NCBI GenBank assembly: GCA_037043455.1 | Contig: JAWPHD010008247.1 | Location: 53,592-117,591, forward strand | Source of the DNA: Cyrtodaria siliqua | Lineage: Eukaryota > Mollusca > Bivalvia > Adapedonta > Hiatellidae | DNA length: 64,000 nucleotides | Reading direction: 5' to 3' | Shown here: positions 22,361 to 34,755 of the stretch, in pieces | How the letters are laid out: each line of letters opens with the position of its first letter | Position numbering within the stretch: the stretch's first letter is position 1 | Notes under the pieces: generated by a model | The model's database searches: none | What the model was told of the DNA's origin: nothing | What the model saw: only the letters and a program-made list of their open reading frames with translations | Position numbers and translations under genes: made by a program

Positions 22361-23735
22361 GTTGAACTCCGTGCTAACAAATCTGTAACAATTCCGTAAC
22401 AGAACGAATGTCGAACGCCGAACTACGAAGTACAGGCTATTTTCCGACACCTCAAGTGGGAATCGTCGTACCGAGAGCGCACTGAGTTCGAAGTGCCACC
22501 ATCACCCGTGAGCGGGTCTGTACAACGCATTCCAGCCGACGACGAGGTTGTATCCGTCTTGTTTTTAGTAGTTGGTGTATCTTTTAACATTCAATTCCAA
22601 ATCAGGCGGATTGTACCAGATGGTTTACCAGACCATAAAACTCGCCGGCGATCGGCAATACGAAATCCCACTGACAAAAATGAAATCAAAATGATGGAGA
22701 GCTGAAGACACACCGTATTCAGCCTTATGTTTCTATTAATTTTATTGTATTCTGTTTTATCTGGGTCTACATCCAGGTTTTATTTATTTATTTATTTTAA
22801 ATATTTGTCCAGCCGCAAAACAGATGGCACATTTACAAATCCGTCCATTCAACGATTTTCTTTTGAACTAGTTATCAGTCATACCGTTTAAGAAGCTTGC
22901 CAGAATGCATCTTTGATTCGATATAAGCTCATATTTCTTCAATCTTCCCTCACACCAAAGGACTCCCTGCCCGAGACTGACAAGTCATTTTACAATTTAA
23001 AGTAAATATCTTTTGTTAACTGTTATTACAATTATATCTATATATATCGCTCGGAAATGGTGATAAAATCGGCTGAGGGTGAAATAAATTCAAACCGGTT
23101 GGAATATGCCCATACACCCTGCTGGAACTCTGTGTAACTAATAATATATTACAAGCAAGGTTTTAGTAAGCGTAAAATAGCTCCCGAGGGAAATATTAAA
23201 TCTGGGTTGGAATTTAACATAATAAACGGGTGTTTAAACAATATTGAAAAAAATAATGTTAGCAGGAAGACGTAAACACGACACGCCCGTTTTTTCTTAC
23301 CAGATACATTCTTCCCAATTGTTATCATCTGTTCTTGATACCAAACATTTTCACTCACTCACCTCGCTTCATTCTGGTCAAATCCCTGGCACGCGTTACA
23401 TATTGATTACGTATTCACCTTCGTAGCATGAATTGCTAGAAGTAGTACACATCAGCACAGAAATACAAGTGTTCACATGTAACGGATGCGTGGCATTACA
23501 ACACAGATAAACTTTTCACTGCTACCATGTCTTATTATAAGATTGCGTTATGAAAGTGAAAAACTCAAAGAAACTGTTCATTGCTACGTTACCATGTGCA
23601 ATAAGAGTCCGGTAGCGACTCTTATTACCGTTCCGGTTGCGAATAAAGAATATGGACGAATTTCGTATACCAATATCATATTTCTTTCCTGTAATTCAAA
23701 AGTGTGATCAGTAAGCATAACATGTATTTATTCAT
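22361..23735. other. Unassigned intergenic sequence
   Basis: Short open frames only, none recognised. One at 22493-22705 is locally GC-richer than its surroundings, but it has no motif I can name. Confidence 0.5.
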
Positions 23736-23743
23736 GAATCGAT

Positions 23744-23823
<80 letters not shown>
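23736..23823. repeat. (GATT)n microsatellite
   Basis: About 20 uninterrupted copies of gattgattgatt after an initial cgatcgatt. Confidence 0.98.
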
Positions 23824-23831
23824 ATTTAACG

Positions 23832-23932
23832 TCAGTTTAACCAGTACTTTATACCTCCTGCATTCCAAGGAATCGACACTTTCTTACAAGTCGAGCTCCC
23901 AGTGGGATTTTAATCCGCAGCGGTGAAATGTG
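23832..23932 (-). repeat. tRNA-derived SINE fragment (head end plus body)
   Basis: On the minus strand this reads caccgctgcgg, a B-box-like ggattaaaatcccactg, then gagctcgacttgtaagaaag and tgtcgattcc. The first part matches the T-arm region of the tRNA-like sequence at 58051-58140 and the second part the bodies at 7030-7093 and 40685-40755, which ties these copies into one family. Confidence 0.55.
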
Positions 23933-24049
23933 GAGAGCATAATGTAATTTCTTCATCATGTACTTTCTTCATTAAACCAGTATTAGATATTCATTCTACT
24001 ATGAAAGCGTTTTTCTTTAATCTTTTTTTTTATCTCACGCAACAGCATG

Positions 24050-24635
24050 CGGATGGGGATATAGTGGTGGCCTCCACCGTCCGTATTCCGTCCGTATTCC
24101 GTCCGTCCGTCTCATTTCGTGTCCGTACCATAATTCCCAATTGTATGAACGGAGGAAATTCAGAATAACTTGGAACATTTACACGGAGGAAATTCGGAAT
24201 AGCTTGGCATATTTACTCATCTCATTAAGCTCATGTGCAAAGCCCAACACCCGTGTCAGTATCTTCAAGGTCAAGACCACCCCGAAGGTCATTTACTTAT
24301 TAAATGCCTATAAAAAGGCCCATTTTGTGTCCGCTCCATAACTCTTGCATGAATGGAGGGATTTCAGAACATATTGGCACATTCACTCATCTCATCGAGA
24401 CGATGTTCAAAACTTAGCACACATGTAATTATCTTCAAGGTCAGGGTCAATCTGAGGTTCGTTCACTTTTAATATGTCTATAATAAGGCATATGTCGTGC
24501 CTCTTCATAAGTTTATGGAGGGATTCGGAATAACCTGTTTCATTTACTAACTCATCAATACGATGAACAGAACCCAACTCCAAGGTCACTGTCACTCTTA
24601 AGGTCATTAACATTTTTGTTCGAAAATCTTCCAGT
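24050..24635. repeat. About 180-bp degenerate direct repeat, 3 copies
   Basis: Each copy carries a Pribnow-independent series of shared words: 'ccataa..tcttgcatgaa tggaggga', 'ttcggaataac', 'tttactcatctcat', 'cttcaaggtcaaggtcac' and 'taaaaaggcccatttt gtg'. Strongly diverged. Confidence 0.7.
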
Positions 24636-25345
24636 ATTATTTCAATTATTTTCTGACGGTAACAATGTTAAATAGTGTGACATTCAAATTCTGATCAAAG
24701 ACATTTAATTTATTCTGCTATTTATGCACAACATTTAACATGTCTGTCTTGACAAAGGTGCCATTAAAATATACAAAGAAAGGCTCATTTTGTCTTCGCC
24801 ACATGCACCAAACCGCACCAACACCCATGTTTGAATCTTCGACATAGGGACAATGCTTTGGCAGATATAGCGAGCTGCGAGTAAGCAAATGCGAGTTGCG
24901 AGAAAGAAAAATCGAGTTGCGAGTAAAATAATGCGAGTTGCGAGTTACAAAAAGCGAATTGCGCGTTTCAAGCCAAACAAAAGTGACTTACAAGCCAATT
25001 GTTACGTACAAATAGCGACTTCGCGCAACAAAATCCGAGTTACGAGTTACAAAATGCGAGTAGCGAGTAAAAAAAGGCGAGTTGCGAGTTATAAAAGAAT
25101 AATAAATAAATAATATAATAAAATTAAAGAAAATCAATTAAATAGATACATAATCTTAGAATGTTTAGAATATATTGTTGGTGAAAAGAAAAAAGTGTTG
25201 TTCCTTTTACCTTTATACAAAAATAAACACAAATCTTCTGTCAAACAGCTATGAACAACAAGAATAGCAGAGATATATTTCTTCTCTTTTAAAATAAATA
25301 AATAATTGTTGAAAGGGCAAGGATGCTTTGAAATAAAATATCCCT

Positions 25346-25711
25346 AGATGTCAGTGTTGTTACTCGATGCAACTGCCAACAGACCACCGGCCTAGATGTC
25401 AGTGTTGTTACTCGATGCAACTGCCAACAGACCACCGGCCTAGATGTCAGTGTTGTTACTCGATGCAACTGCCAACAGACCACTGGCCTAGATGTCAGTG
25501 TTGTTACTCGATGCAACTGCCAACAGACCACCGGCCTAGATGTCAGTGTTGTTACTCGACACCGGCCTAGATGTCAGTGTTGTTACTCGATGCAACTGCC
25601 AACAGACCACTGGCCTAGATGTCAGTGTTATTACTCGATGCAACTGCCAACAGACCACCGGCCTAGATGTCAGTGTTGTTACTCGATGCAACTGCCAACA
25701 GACCACTGGTG
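25346..25711. repeat. 48-bp minisatellite
   Basis: About 7.5 copies of aactgccaacagaccaccgg followed by cctagatgtcagtgttgtta and ctcgatgc, one copy shortened near 25557. Length divisible by three keeps short frames open on both strands. Confidence 0.97.
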
Positions 25712-26289
25712 GTGGTGTTTTATGCAGTTAAGGAACGACATACAGAACAGTTTATCAATGATATCATCAATTATTTGTTATCAATTAGCTTCTCTAGTGT
25801 TAAAAGTTGTTAGGTCCTTTGGCTTTGTTTATCCAATTATCAGGGCATACATGAATTGATTGTTTATTGCCAACTTCTCTTCATTCTTTTGCAAATCGTG
25901 GAAAATAAAATATACAAAATATAAAATAGGAAACAATGAAATGGGTTTGTACATCCTGTTAAAACATTTTATTAGATTATATTGGGACAGCGACCTCAGA
26001 GGGAGATGAAATAAAGTATGTTTTCCCATCATAGATGTCTCGGTCAGGGAGTGAACCCACGTGAGATAGAGGTCTGTAGCTCTAATGTCAGGCCTTATTC
26101 CTTGAGATTAAGATACGATTATGTTTATGAGATAGCTTATATATTAAGATATATATTTGATAAACATTAGTAGATATATATTCATTCATATTATCTTGAT
26201 ATGCCTTATATAATATTTTATATATTATTTAAAATATCTGATAATGTTTAGTAGATACCTTTATTATTTTGTTCATATGATATCAACAC
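25712..26289. other. AT-rich unassigned sequence
   Basis: No gene recognised; grades into the 76-bp array as agatatc/ttatat-rich words accumulate from about 26110. Confidence 0.5.
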
Positions 26290-26905
26290 TTACACAAGAT
26301 ATCTACTAAGTTTTAACAGATATATATTATTTAAGATCTGATAAAATTTAGTAGATGTATTTTATGATTATGAGATATCTAATACGTTTTACAGATATAT
26401 ATTAGTTAAGATCTGATAAAATTTAGTAGATATATTTTATGATTATGATATATCTAATAAGTTTTAACAGATATATATTAGTTAAGATCTGATAAAATTT
26501 AGTAGATATCTTTTATGATTATGATATTTCTAATAAGTTTTAACAGATATATATTAGTTAAGATCTGATAAAATTTAGTAGATGTATTTTATGATTATGA
26601 TATATCTAATACGTTTTAACAGATATATATTAGTTAAGATCTGATAAAATTTAGTAGATATCTTTTATGGTTATGATATATCTAATAAGTTTTAACAGAT
26701 ATATATTAGTTAAGATCAGATAAAATTTAGTAGATATATTTTATGATTATGATATATCTAATAAGTTTTAACAGATATATATATTAGTTAAGATCTGATA
26801 AAATTGTAGATGTATTTTATGATTATGATATATCTAATAATATTTAACAGATATAAATTAGTTAAGATCGATAAAATTTAGTAGATATCTTTTATGATTA
26901 TGATA
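26290..26905. repeat. 76-bp AT-rich tandem repeat
   Basis: About 8 copies of a unit with gttaagatctgataaaattt, agtagatatcttttatgatt and atgatatatctaataagttt. Unit starts near 26405, 26481, 26556 and 26632 give the period. Confidence 0.92.
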
Positions 26906-27780
26906 TTTAGCAGATTTACCTTATAAACAATATTAATACAGATACTTCCAAATGGTGAGAAGACATATATTAATTCAGAAATTTTAAGTATTTATTAAAA
27001 TAACTGATTTTTTATTTTAACATATACCTTAATTAATTGTAGAAGTTATCAACAACATATAATAATTACTAAAGATATCTGACAAAAAGACTGGAGGCGA
27101 TTTGAAAGAATATTGGATGTCAAGCAAAACCATCTTACTGTGTTTCAGTAGCTTATTCAATGTAAATGTGCATTAAATTAAACTAGACTCCATACATAAG
27201 TGATAAAATTATTGTAAATTAAATAGATTTCTCAGCACAACTTGACGACTCAGTCCATTAAGACTAATTCGTATGATCCTTTATGATGCTTTATAACTAT
27301 ACTTGTATCCACCAACTGCTAGCAATATGAACCCCGTACAAATTAACCTTGATGACTTAACAACCAAAGAAATACACCTAGTCGTCGAGTTTAATTTTCA
27401 GTCCAAACATTTGATTTTAGTTTATTTCATATATCTTTTTTTTTTTGTAACTCGCAATTTACATGTTATAACTTGAAACTCACTTTTTTTACCCACGATT
27501 CACGTTTTGTTACTCATAACTCGCATTTTATAACTCGTGACTCACTTTTCTTACTCGACACTCCACACGAAATGGGGATGGTTCATAAAATTTCTTTAGT
27601 TATTGTTTCAATACATAAAGAATCCGTAGTAAAAAAAGCAGTGTTGCTTTAAGTAGATTTTCCATCCAGGTAAAAGGTTATATGACAGGCCCGTTAGGAG
27701 TAATTTAATTTTAAAAATCCGTTTATAGAGTATAACTGGTCATGCTAGTATTACAATGGCTATGCATCATTTTATAGCTT
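26906..27780. other. Unassigned AT-rich sequence
   Basis: No coding signal; includes the right end of the possible foldback element at 27445-27555. Confidence 0.5.
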
Positions 27781-27784
27781 TATA

Positions 27785-28390
27785 CATAATGGTTACTGCA
27801 CCTATTTACATGGACACTTAATGTATAATGGCTTCTGCACCTATTTACATGGACACTTAATGTATAATGGTTACTGCACCTATTTACATGGACACTTAAT
27901 GTATAATGGTTACTGCACCTATTTACATGGACACTTAATGTATAATGGCTACTGCACCTATTTACATGGACACTTGATGTATAATGGTTACTGCACCTAT
28001 TTACATGGACACTTCATGTATGATGGTTACTGCACCTATTTACATGGACACTTAATGTATAATGGCTACTGCACCTATTTACATGGACACTTAATGTATA
28101 ATGGTTACTGCACCTATTTACATGGACACTTAATGTATAATAGTTATTGTACCTATTTACATGGACACTTAATGTATAATGGTTACTGCACCTATTTACA
28201 TGGACACTTAATGTATAATAGTTATTGTACCTATTTACATGGACACTTAATTTATAATGGTTACTGCACCTATTTACATGGACACTTAATGTATAATAGT
28301 TATTGTACCTATTTACATGGACACTTAATGTATAATGGTTACTGCACCTATTTACATGGACACTTAATGTATAATGGTTACTGCATCTTT
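27785..28390. repeat. 39-bp minisatellite
   Basis: About 15.5 copies of ggttactgcacctatttaca followed by tggacacttaatgtataat. Thirteen codons per unit give an uninterrupted 190-residue frame (27821-28393) of Tyr/His/Leu-rich repeats. Copies are highly uniform; the frame has no flanking coding sequence and is most simply a by-product. Confidence 0.97.
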
Positions 28391-28900
28391 TAATACAGAG
28401 TATTAATTTTCATTATGTCACATTTAAACACTATAAAGCGCAAATCACATCTATTACATCGTATTACTGGTAGACAGATGAATGGTACCCTGCTTCCTAC
28501 ACACAGTAGACAGATTAATGGTACCCTGCGTAATACCGATTATGTATGTGATGGACAACAAAAATCTGCTACTAGATGGGCATGAATAATAGTAGGATAT
28601 TGCCATTTTGAAAAACTGGACGCTGCCAATAGACATAGGTAAACCAACGCCTAAAATGCGTGAGGTTTGCAGATAAGAAATAACATATTTATGCGTCAAA
28701 TATAGTTTGTAATTCATATGCATGCAGGTTATATTTGTTATATCAAACTCATTTTAACAAAATCGATCGTAGATAATTGTCATCTATTTTAAACGAAATC
28801 AATCAAACGCTTAACGACATGAACGAGTTACATTAAAAACTAACTCTAAACTAAATATCCACACGAGGCTGAAGCCAATATAAGTTCACATATTTTTGTA
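28391..28900. other. Unassigned sequence
   Basis: Contains a short direct repeat (agacagatgaatggtaccctgc near 28472 and 28507 in similar form) and no gene I recognise. Confidence 0.5.
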
Positions 28901-28998
28901 ATGGGGTAATACTGTAATGCGGTAATACTGTAATGGGGTAATACTGTAATGGGGTTATACTGTAATGGGGTAATACTGTAATGCGTTAATACTGTCTA
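28901..28998. repeat. 16-bp minisatellite
   Basis: About 6 copies of taatactgtaatgggg with g/c variation. Confidence 0.95.
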
Positions 28999-29189
28999 TT
29001 TTTTTCTGATTGATCAAACGGGATCTTATCCGTGAAAACACGGTGGAAATCACAAACAAACAGGTTAGAAAAGCTGAGCATGGGCGCTTCACGAGGTCAA
29101 AAACCATTTTAACAAACGTTTTGCGTTTGCCAATGACGAACGAACGGAAAACTAGCTTGAAAACTCGGTAATATAACAATTATTCAGCA

Positions 29190-30381
29190 GTAAGATATGG
29201 GGTGTTATAATCACCCAACATTGTGTGAACACCACATAAGTATATATACTCGGTAAAAAAAGTTTTGGACCAGGGTATATAAAGTCATATAAAAATAAAC
29301 CTAGTGGACACAATTTCAGTATCTTTTTTTTAGTAACCAAGGTCTAACCTACCCGGTTAATTTGGTACCAGAAACATTAAATTCCAAACAAGATTTGATT
29401 TTTAAAAAATATCGCGAATACACAAAGGGTCTTTAAAAAATGTTGCAAAGTCCATACAAAGTAACAGTTACAGACACATTCGAGTAACCAATAAAAAGAT
29501 TATTATTTTTTCGCAAACTTTCATTGTAAACGATAATTATTGTTGATTGTTGATCTATTGTGAATTATCAACTGAGATAATAAGGGTTATGGTCGAATGT
29601 CATGGTTCAGCGATCATTGTACGGGTTCGAACACTGCCATGGTCCAAAACTTCTTTGACCGAGTATATATAAATATATATATAGAAACGTCCCATATCTA
29701 GAAACTTTCTTAGAACATCCTTACAGTATTTAGTTATTTCGTATCTTAAAAGTGGCCAGCCATATTTAATGCAAGACACATAATGGATGGCTATATAATA
29801 AAGACGTGGATCTCTTGAATGTATACTCACTTTAGAGTTAATCATTGAACAAAAAATCAGATTACTTCAGACTCCGCTTTAACCACAAGAGCATCATCCA
29901 TCTTAAGATATTAATCTTGTTTAAACACCCCACATGTATATATATATAAATATATATATAAAATATATATATATAGAAACGTCCCATATCGTGGAACTTT
30001 CTTAGAACATCATTACAGTATTTTCTACTTCTTATCTGAAAAGTAGCCAGTCATATTCAATGTAACACCCAGATGGATGGCTATATAATCGAGAAGTGGA
30101 TCTCTTAATATATACTCACTTTAGAGTTAATTATAGCTTTGAACGAAAAAACGTATTATTTCAGACACCGCTCTTGGCCACCAGAGCACCATCTTAAGAT
30201 ATGGGGTGTTATAAACACCCAATATTGTTTGAACACCCCACAAGAATATTTTTTATTTAAGTATATATATAGAAACGTCCCATATCTTGGAACTATCTTA
30301 GAAAATCATTACAGTATTTACTTACTTCTATCTTAAAAGTAGCCAGCCATATTCAATGTACCACACAGAATGGATGGCTAT
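29190..30381. repeat. About 294-bp tandem repeat, 3 to 4 copies
   Basis: gaaacgtcccatatc recurs at about 29684, 29976 and 30272. Each unit also has cttagaacatc, agccagccatatt, atggatggctat, actcactttagagtta and a gatatggggtgttataa/acaccc self-complementary word, with (AT)n tracts at unit boundaries. The last unit is cut at 30381 by the AAATGTAAAA array. Confidence 0.9.
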
Positions 30382-30715
30382 TGTAAGAACCTTAAATGTA
30401 AAAATCACCGTAAATGTAAAAGCTGATAACGCTAAATGTAAAAAATAACACAAATGTTAAAAAAAACACTTGGTCACAATGTAAATTCTGGTCATCCTAA
30501 ATGTAAAACAAACAAAAACGCTAAATGTAAAAACAAATCGTTTACCAAAAATGTAAAAAAGTGAAAACGACAAATGTAAAATATGTTTTGATTATTGAAA
30601 CAAAAAAAGTAATGGCTATATCGATGGCATGCTTACTATTTTGGTATATTAAGTAAATTTAGTATATAAATGACAGTTATAAGTAATAACTAAAATAAAT
30701 AGATTGATGTTGAAC
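30382..30715. repeat. Left inverted-repeat arm with AAATGTAAAA subrepeats
   Basis: Starts tgtaagaaccttaaatgtaa and contains about 10 aaatgtaaaa words up to 30590, then ttttgattattgaaac, actattttggtatatt and ctaaaataaatagat. The same order of words is found in reverse complement at 49755-50669, where the subrepeats have been amplified. It is inserted in the third copy of the 294-bp repeat. Confidence 0.75.
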
Positions 30716-30954
30716 GCTTATTGCGTTTCAGTGATCAGTTTAATTTAATAATATTTTATTGCAAGCTTCATTATACAATACACATATATATACACAGTGG
30801 CATAATAAGCATGGAAAAAAAAGCAATTGGGTTGGACTACAAGTTATTCCAACATTAGTTAAGTCCTTCCCACAGCGTTACATGTTACGTTTATTAAACT
30901 AGAATGGCGGGGTTAACAAATATATAACTAAATTAATTCAAATTGAAGAAAGCG

Positions 30955-33160
30955 AAAAAAAAAAATGACTATAAGAATAATAATATCATCACGACCACAA
31001 CTGTCTCGACCAAACATCCCTGCATGGTTCCCACCTCGCCAGCCCTGCCCATAACCTGCTCCTCAACGTCAACATCACAGGGAACAGGTACATATTAATT
31101 AAGAGAGAAACGGCGAGTACGTTTTATATAAATTTGAACTTCTGTAAATAAAGCTAAATTGTCTTCGTCTGTTCGATTATCATTGCCAAATAGGAGTTTT
31201 TTTGTACTTAGAGGGTGGAATATACGTGTTCTTTGAACTAATTGAATACTTTCGTTAATAAATTGACTGCATTTAAACAAGAAATGCTCAGCGTCCTCAA
31301 TTCCGTTTCCACATATACTGTTGGGATCTTCCCTCAGGTGTTTGCTAGAAAGATCAAAATTTAAATTGCTGCATTTGTTTCTAAATCGTGCATGGTGTAC
31401 TGCATAAAAACGTTCGCCATGTAAAAAGAAAATTGGTATAAGTGGAGACTTAAATTTGGTTTTTAGGTTGGATTTAAATGACGCGAGAGACGGAGCGTTT
31501 CTTAATGAAATATCAAGGTCATTCCACAGCTTAATAGAGTAAGGTAATACCGATCTAGAATAAATTTCCAAACGTCGTGGTAGTGTTATTAAGTTAGATG
31601 AATTTCGAAGATTGTAAGGATAAATTTCATCTGTTTCGTTTAAAGTTGCAACAGTTGGAGGAAATAACCCGCTTAAATATTCCGGTAAAAGGCCGTGCTT
31701 GTTTTTTGTAAACTAATTTCAATTTTTGAATTATTCGGCGATCCGACAAAGACACCCAGCCAATTTCTTTAAGAAGTGTTTATATTGAAACAGAGCGAGT
31801 AAGACCAGTTACTATTCTCGCAGCTTCATATTGAACTCATTCCAGTGAATCCTTTTCATATACTGTACAACTATCCCAAACAATTGACGCATATTCTAGC
31901 AAAGGTCTTAAGTAAGATATATAGATTTGGTTAAGTGTAGGACGTTTACGTTTATATTTTACTAGACGCATGGATCCTAGAACCTTCGAAGCCGATGTAA
32001 TTATATTAGAAATGTGTTTGTGCCATGTTCCGTCGTTACTAAGAGTTAACCCTAAATGTTTATGATGTTCAACAAATTCTAAACGAGTCTTATCAAAAAC
32101 AATAGAAGGACGATTATTACTACCTAGAGTGAAAAACATTACTTCCGTTTTAGAAGGGTTGAAGTTTACTAACCATTGTTTTGCCCAGTATGAAATTTTA
32201 TTTAGATCTGAATTTAACACTATTTCCATGAAACCTATGTCTGACGTGAACTGTCATCAGCGAAAAGTCTGGTAGTGCTGATTAACGAGTCGGCTGTGTC
32301 ATGTACGTAAATTAAAAATAATAGAGGTCCTAAGACAGATTCCTGGGGTACACCAGTAGTAATAGCTTTAGTTTCTGAAAATGATGGTCCAACGAAGACT
32401 CGTTAGTCTCTTTGAGGTAGTTCGATATCCGGTTTAAAACATTTTCTGAAATTCCATATTGTCTAAGTTTGAATAATAACCCTTTATGCCACACCCTATC
32501 GAACGCTTTAGAAATGTTGCAAAATATCATACATGTGGATTTCTTTTCGTCGAATGCTTTGCAGATCTGATTATAAATGTCAATAAGTTGATAAACGGTA
32601 GAATGTCCAGAAAGAAAGCCTGACTGATTCTTATATATAATATTATTTGAATGTAGATGATTGTAAATATGTTTAAAAACAATTCTTTCCATTACTTTAC
32701 CAACACAGCTGATCAACGAAATGAGTCTATAAGTCTATAATTAGACGGTAGTGATTTATTACCTGTTTTAAATAACGGCATAACGTTAGCTAATTTTCAA
32801 GATGTAGGATACACATTTTATGTTATAGATCTATTAAATCTAATACATAAAGGTTTACAAATAGATTTACAAGTTTCTTTGAGCATTTTGTGACTTATGT
32901 CGTCAGGACCGCTAGATTTATTAACAGCGAGGTTTGCTAAAACATCAGTTATTTCTTTTTCTGTGATGCTTATATCATTTAATGTACTATTTGTTTGTAA
33001 AACGAGTTCAGGACGGTTTGTTTGATAATCACCTATTGTAGATATAGACACAAAATAATCGTTTAAAACGTTAGCCTTATCTACGTCAGACATAGTCAAT
33101 TCTTGTTTATCATTTTCAGTGATCAATAACTACATCTTTGTCCGTGACGGTGTAATGTAT
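30955..33160 (-). pseudogene. Decayed 5'-truncated LINE (RT and C-terminal domain)
   Basis: Minus-strand fragments in order: SDVDKANVLNDYFVSI, KSSGPDDISHKMLKE, NYRLISLISCVGKVMERI, NQSGFLSGHSTVYQLIDIYN, FCNISKAFDRVWHKGLLFKL (RT motif with Asp of the palm near 32500), GVPQESVLGPLLFLIYVHD, LFADDSS (catalytic DD near 32254-32262), ISYWAKQWLVNFNPSKTE, EHHKHLGLTLSNDGTWHKH, then the C-terminal frame 31095-31571 with LWNDLDISLR and a Cys/His cluster CGNGIEDAEHFLFKC. At least two frameshifts (near 32230 and 32370) and stop codons separate the pieces. The endonuclease domain is absent, as usual for a 5'-truncated insertion. An A-rich stretch near 30957-30965 may be the tail. CR1/Jockey-like by layout. 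Confidence 0.85.
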
Positions 33161-33294
33161 GACTCAGTTTACACATTATATGACGCGACAATGTCGACGC
33201 ATTATGTGAATGCTTTGTAGCGACGCCTAGAGTTCCACGCGAATTGCACTCCAGCAAGAGCTCTATTCGTTAGAGACGCTACGCCTAGAGCTCT
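33161..33294. other. Short unassigned spacer
   Basis: Contains two related words, gtagcgacgcctagag and gctacgcctagagctctgta, that resemble the terminus of the adjoining small element. Confidence 0.4.
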
Positions 33295-33643
33295 GTAGCA
33301 ACGCTAAATGTAAAAACGTCGCTAAATGTAAAAACTGTTTTCGCTAAACGTAAAAAGGTTGGCTAAATATAAATGCAAATGTCTTTAAATATAAAAACGT
33401 GAGCGTCGCTTAATGTAATAAAAAAGGAGATAAAGTAAAAATAACATTTTTTGTGCTAAGTGTTAAAGGAAAAAGCGAAAGATGTGACACTTTGAATAAA
33501 AACATAAGAAACAAAAACTTTACACCAATATTTTGATAGTATAGTATCACATGTCATTTTGTGCGTTTGCACATCGTACATTTTTCGAGATCTCAATCCA
33601 CCCTTTTTACTTTTAGCGACGTTTTTACATTTATCGTTGCTAC
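33295..33643. mobile_element. 349-bp miniature element with 32-bp terminal inverted repeats
   Basis: Left terminus gtagcaacgctaaatgtaaa (33295-33326) and right terminus ending tttacatttatcgttgctac (33612-33643) are reverse complements at 31 of 32 bases. The inside has further ctaaatgtaaaa words near the left end, related to the array at 30382. No transposase and no clear target duplication. Confidence 0.8.
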
Positions 33644-34755
33644 GTATGGCCAAACAAATGACATTTGAGCTATGGTAAGCACAGCTACTACTGCTACTGC
33701 AATTGATACTACTAGTACATCGACTAGTATTACTACCTACTACTACTACTACTGCCGCTGCTGTTGCTACTACTAATACTACTGCCACTGCTGTGACTAC
33801 TATTTCTACCTATACCGCGTTAGGTCATATAATACATCGTAACTTTCGACGCATTATATGAATCGTATATATAGCTATTCCATTTTTTTTCAACGCTTTA
33901 TTTGACTTGTGCTATTACGATGTTCATTTATATTTCGTGATAGTGATAATGTCTATACAACGTGAGAGATGTGTCTATCGTCCGTCTTTTTACCACATAC
34001 TACCATTTACTCTTTTCTAGTTTAGTAGAAGTTAGTAATGCCTAATTAATTTGAGTATACAGGAGAAATACCATACCGTATGTACTAAAAATAATGCTTG
34101 CTTAGAACTTAACATATCTGTCTTCATAGTCATGCATCATGGACTATTCTCTATTTGCTATATGTGAACCTAGTTCTTGATTCCTAGTTCCTAAGCAGTT
34201 ACTACTTTCTAGTTATTGTTTAAACAGTCGGTAAATGTGAGTATACATACATGAAAAGAAGCCATTTAAGGAGATCCTTGGTGATGATTTATATATACTA
34301 GTTATCCAAACTTAAGAAGTTTAAAGGAATAGAGGACATGCATCTTTCATCTAATTTACCACCACATATTGTGCTAGTTTATGTTTTGACAAAACAAGTG
34401 CTCGTGGTCAGCAGAACATAACACTAATCAATTGACAAACAAAAGTAGATATTGTTTGCATTAAAATATGCAAAAAACAAAAAGAAGTTGGGGTGGGGAA
34501 CTTATCAAAAATTGAAAATGAACATTTGGGCCCCACCTTCCTCTAGAGTATCTAAAACATTACAATGCCATTGTAATGTGCGGCACAAATGATAATTCGT
34601 AAACAATAATACAATAATACAATAAAATATGAAGAATGCATAAGGAACAATTGCCGTAATTATGACTTGCTGATCCGGCCAAAATTTCCTTTTCACCTTT
34701 CGATGTAAGCCAGTTACATTCAGTATTAAAATATAAATATATTTGAAGGGTTTAA
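33644..34755. other. Unassigned; includes a (TAC)n-like microsatellite
   Basis: 33680-33810 is a degenerate ctactactgctactg trinucleotide tract, readable as poly-Val/Ala or Ser on the minus strand but not a gene. The remainder has only short open frames. Confidence 0.6.

Larger units (their letters stand above)
24870..27555. mobile_element. Possible foldback element with low-complexity inverted ends
   Basis: Left end 24870-25105 is built of short units such as gcgagttgcgagttacaaaa; right end 27445-27555 carries the reverse complement style (gtaactcgcaattt, tgttactcataactcgc, tcttactcgacactc). The two ends are inverted relative to each other and enclose about 2.3 kb of AT-rich, repeat-rich DNA without transposase. 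Foldback-type elements have such subrepeated inverted ends; no target duplication is clear. Confidence 0.45.

Noticed and set aside
25346..25711. CRISPR-like array (48-bp units)
   Set aside because: Units are contiguous and nearly identical with no variable spacers; it is a minisatellite in a eukaryotic genome.
33456..33788. Minus-strand 110-codon frame with poly-Val/Ala start
   Set aside because: N-terminal half is the trinucleotide microsatellite and the rest lies inside a 349-bp miniature element.
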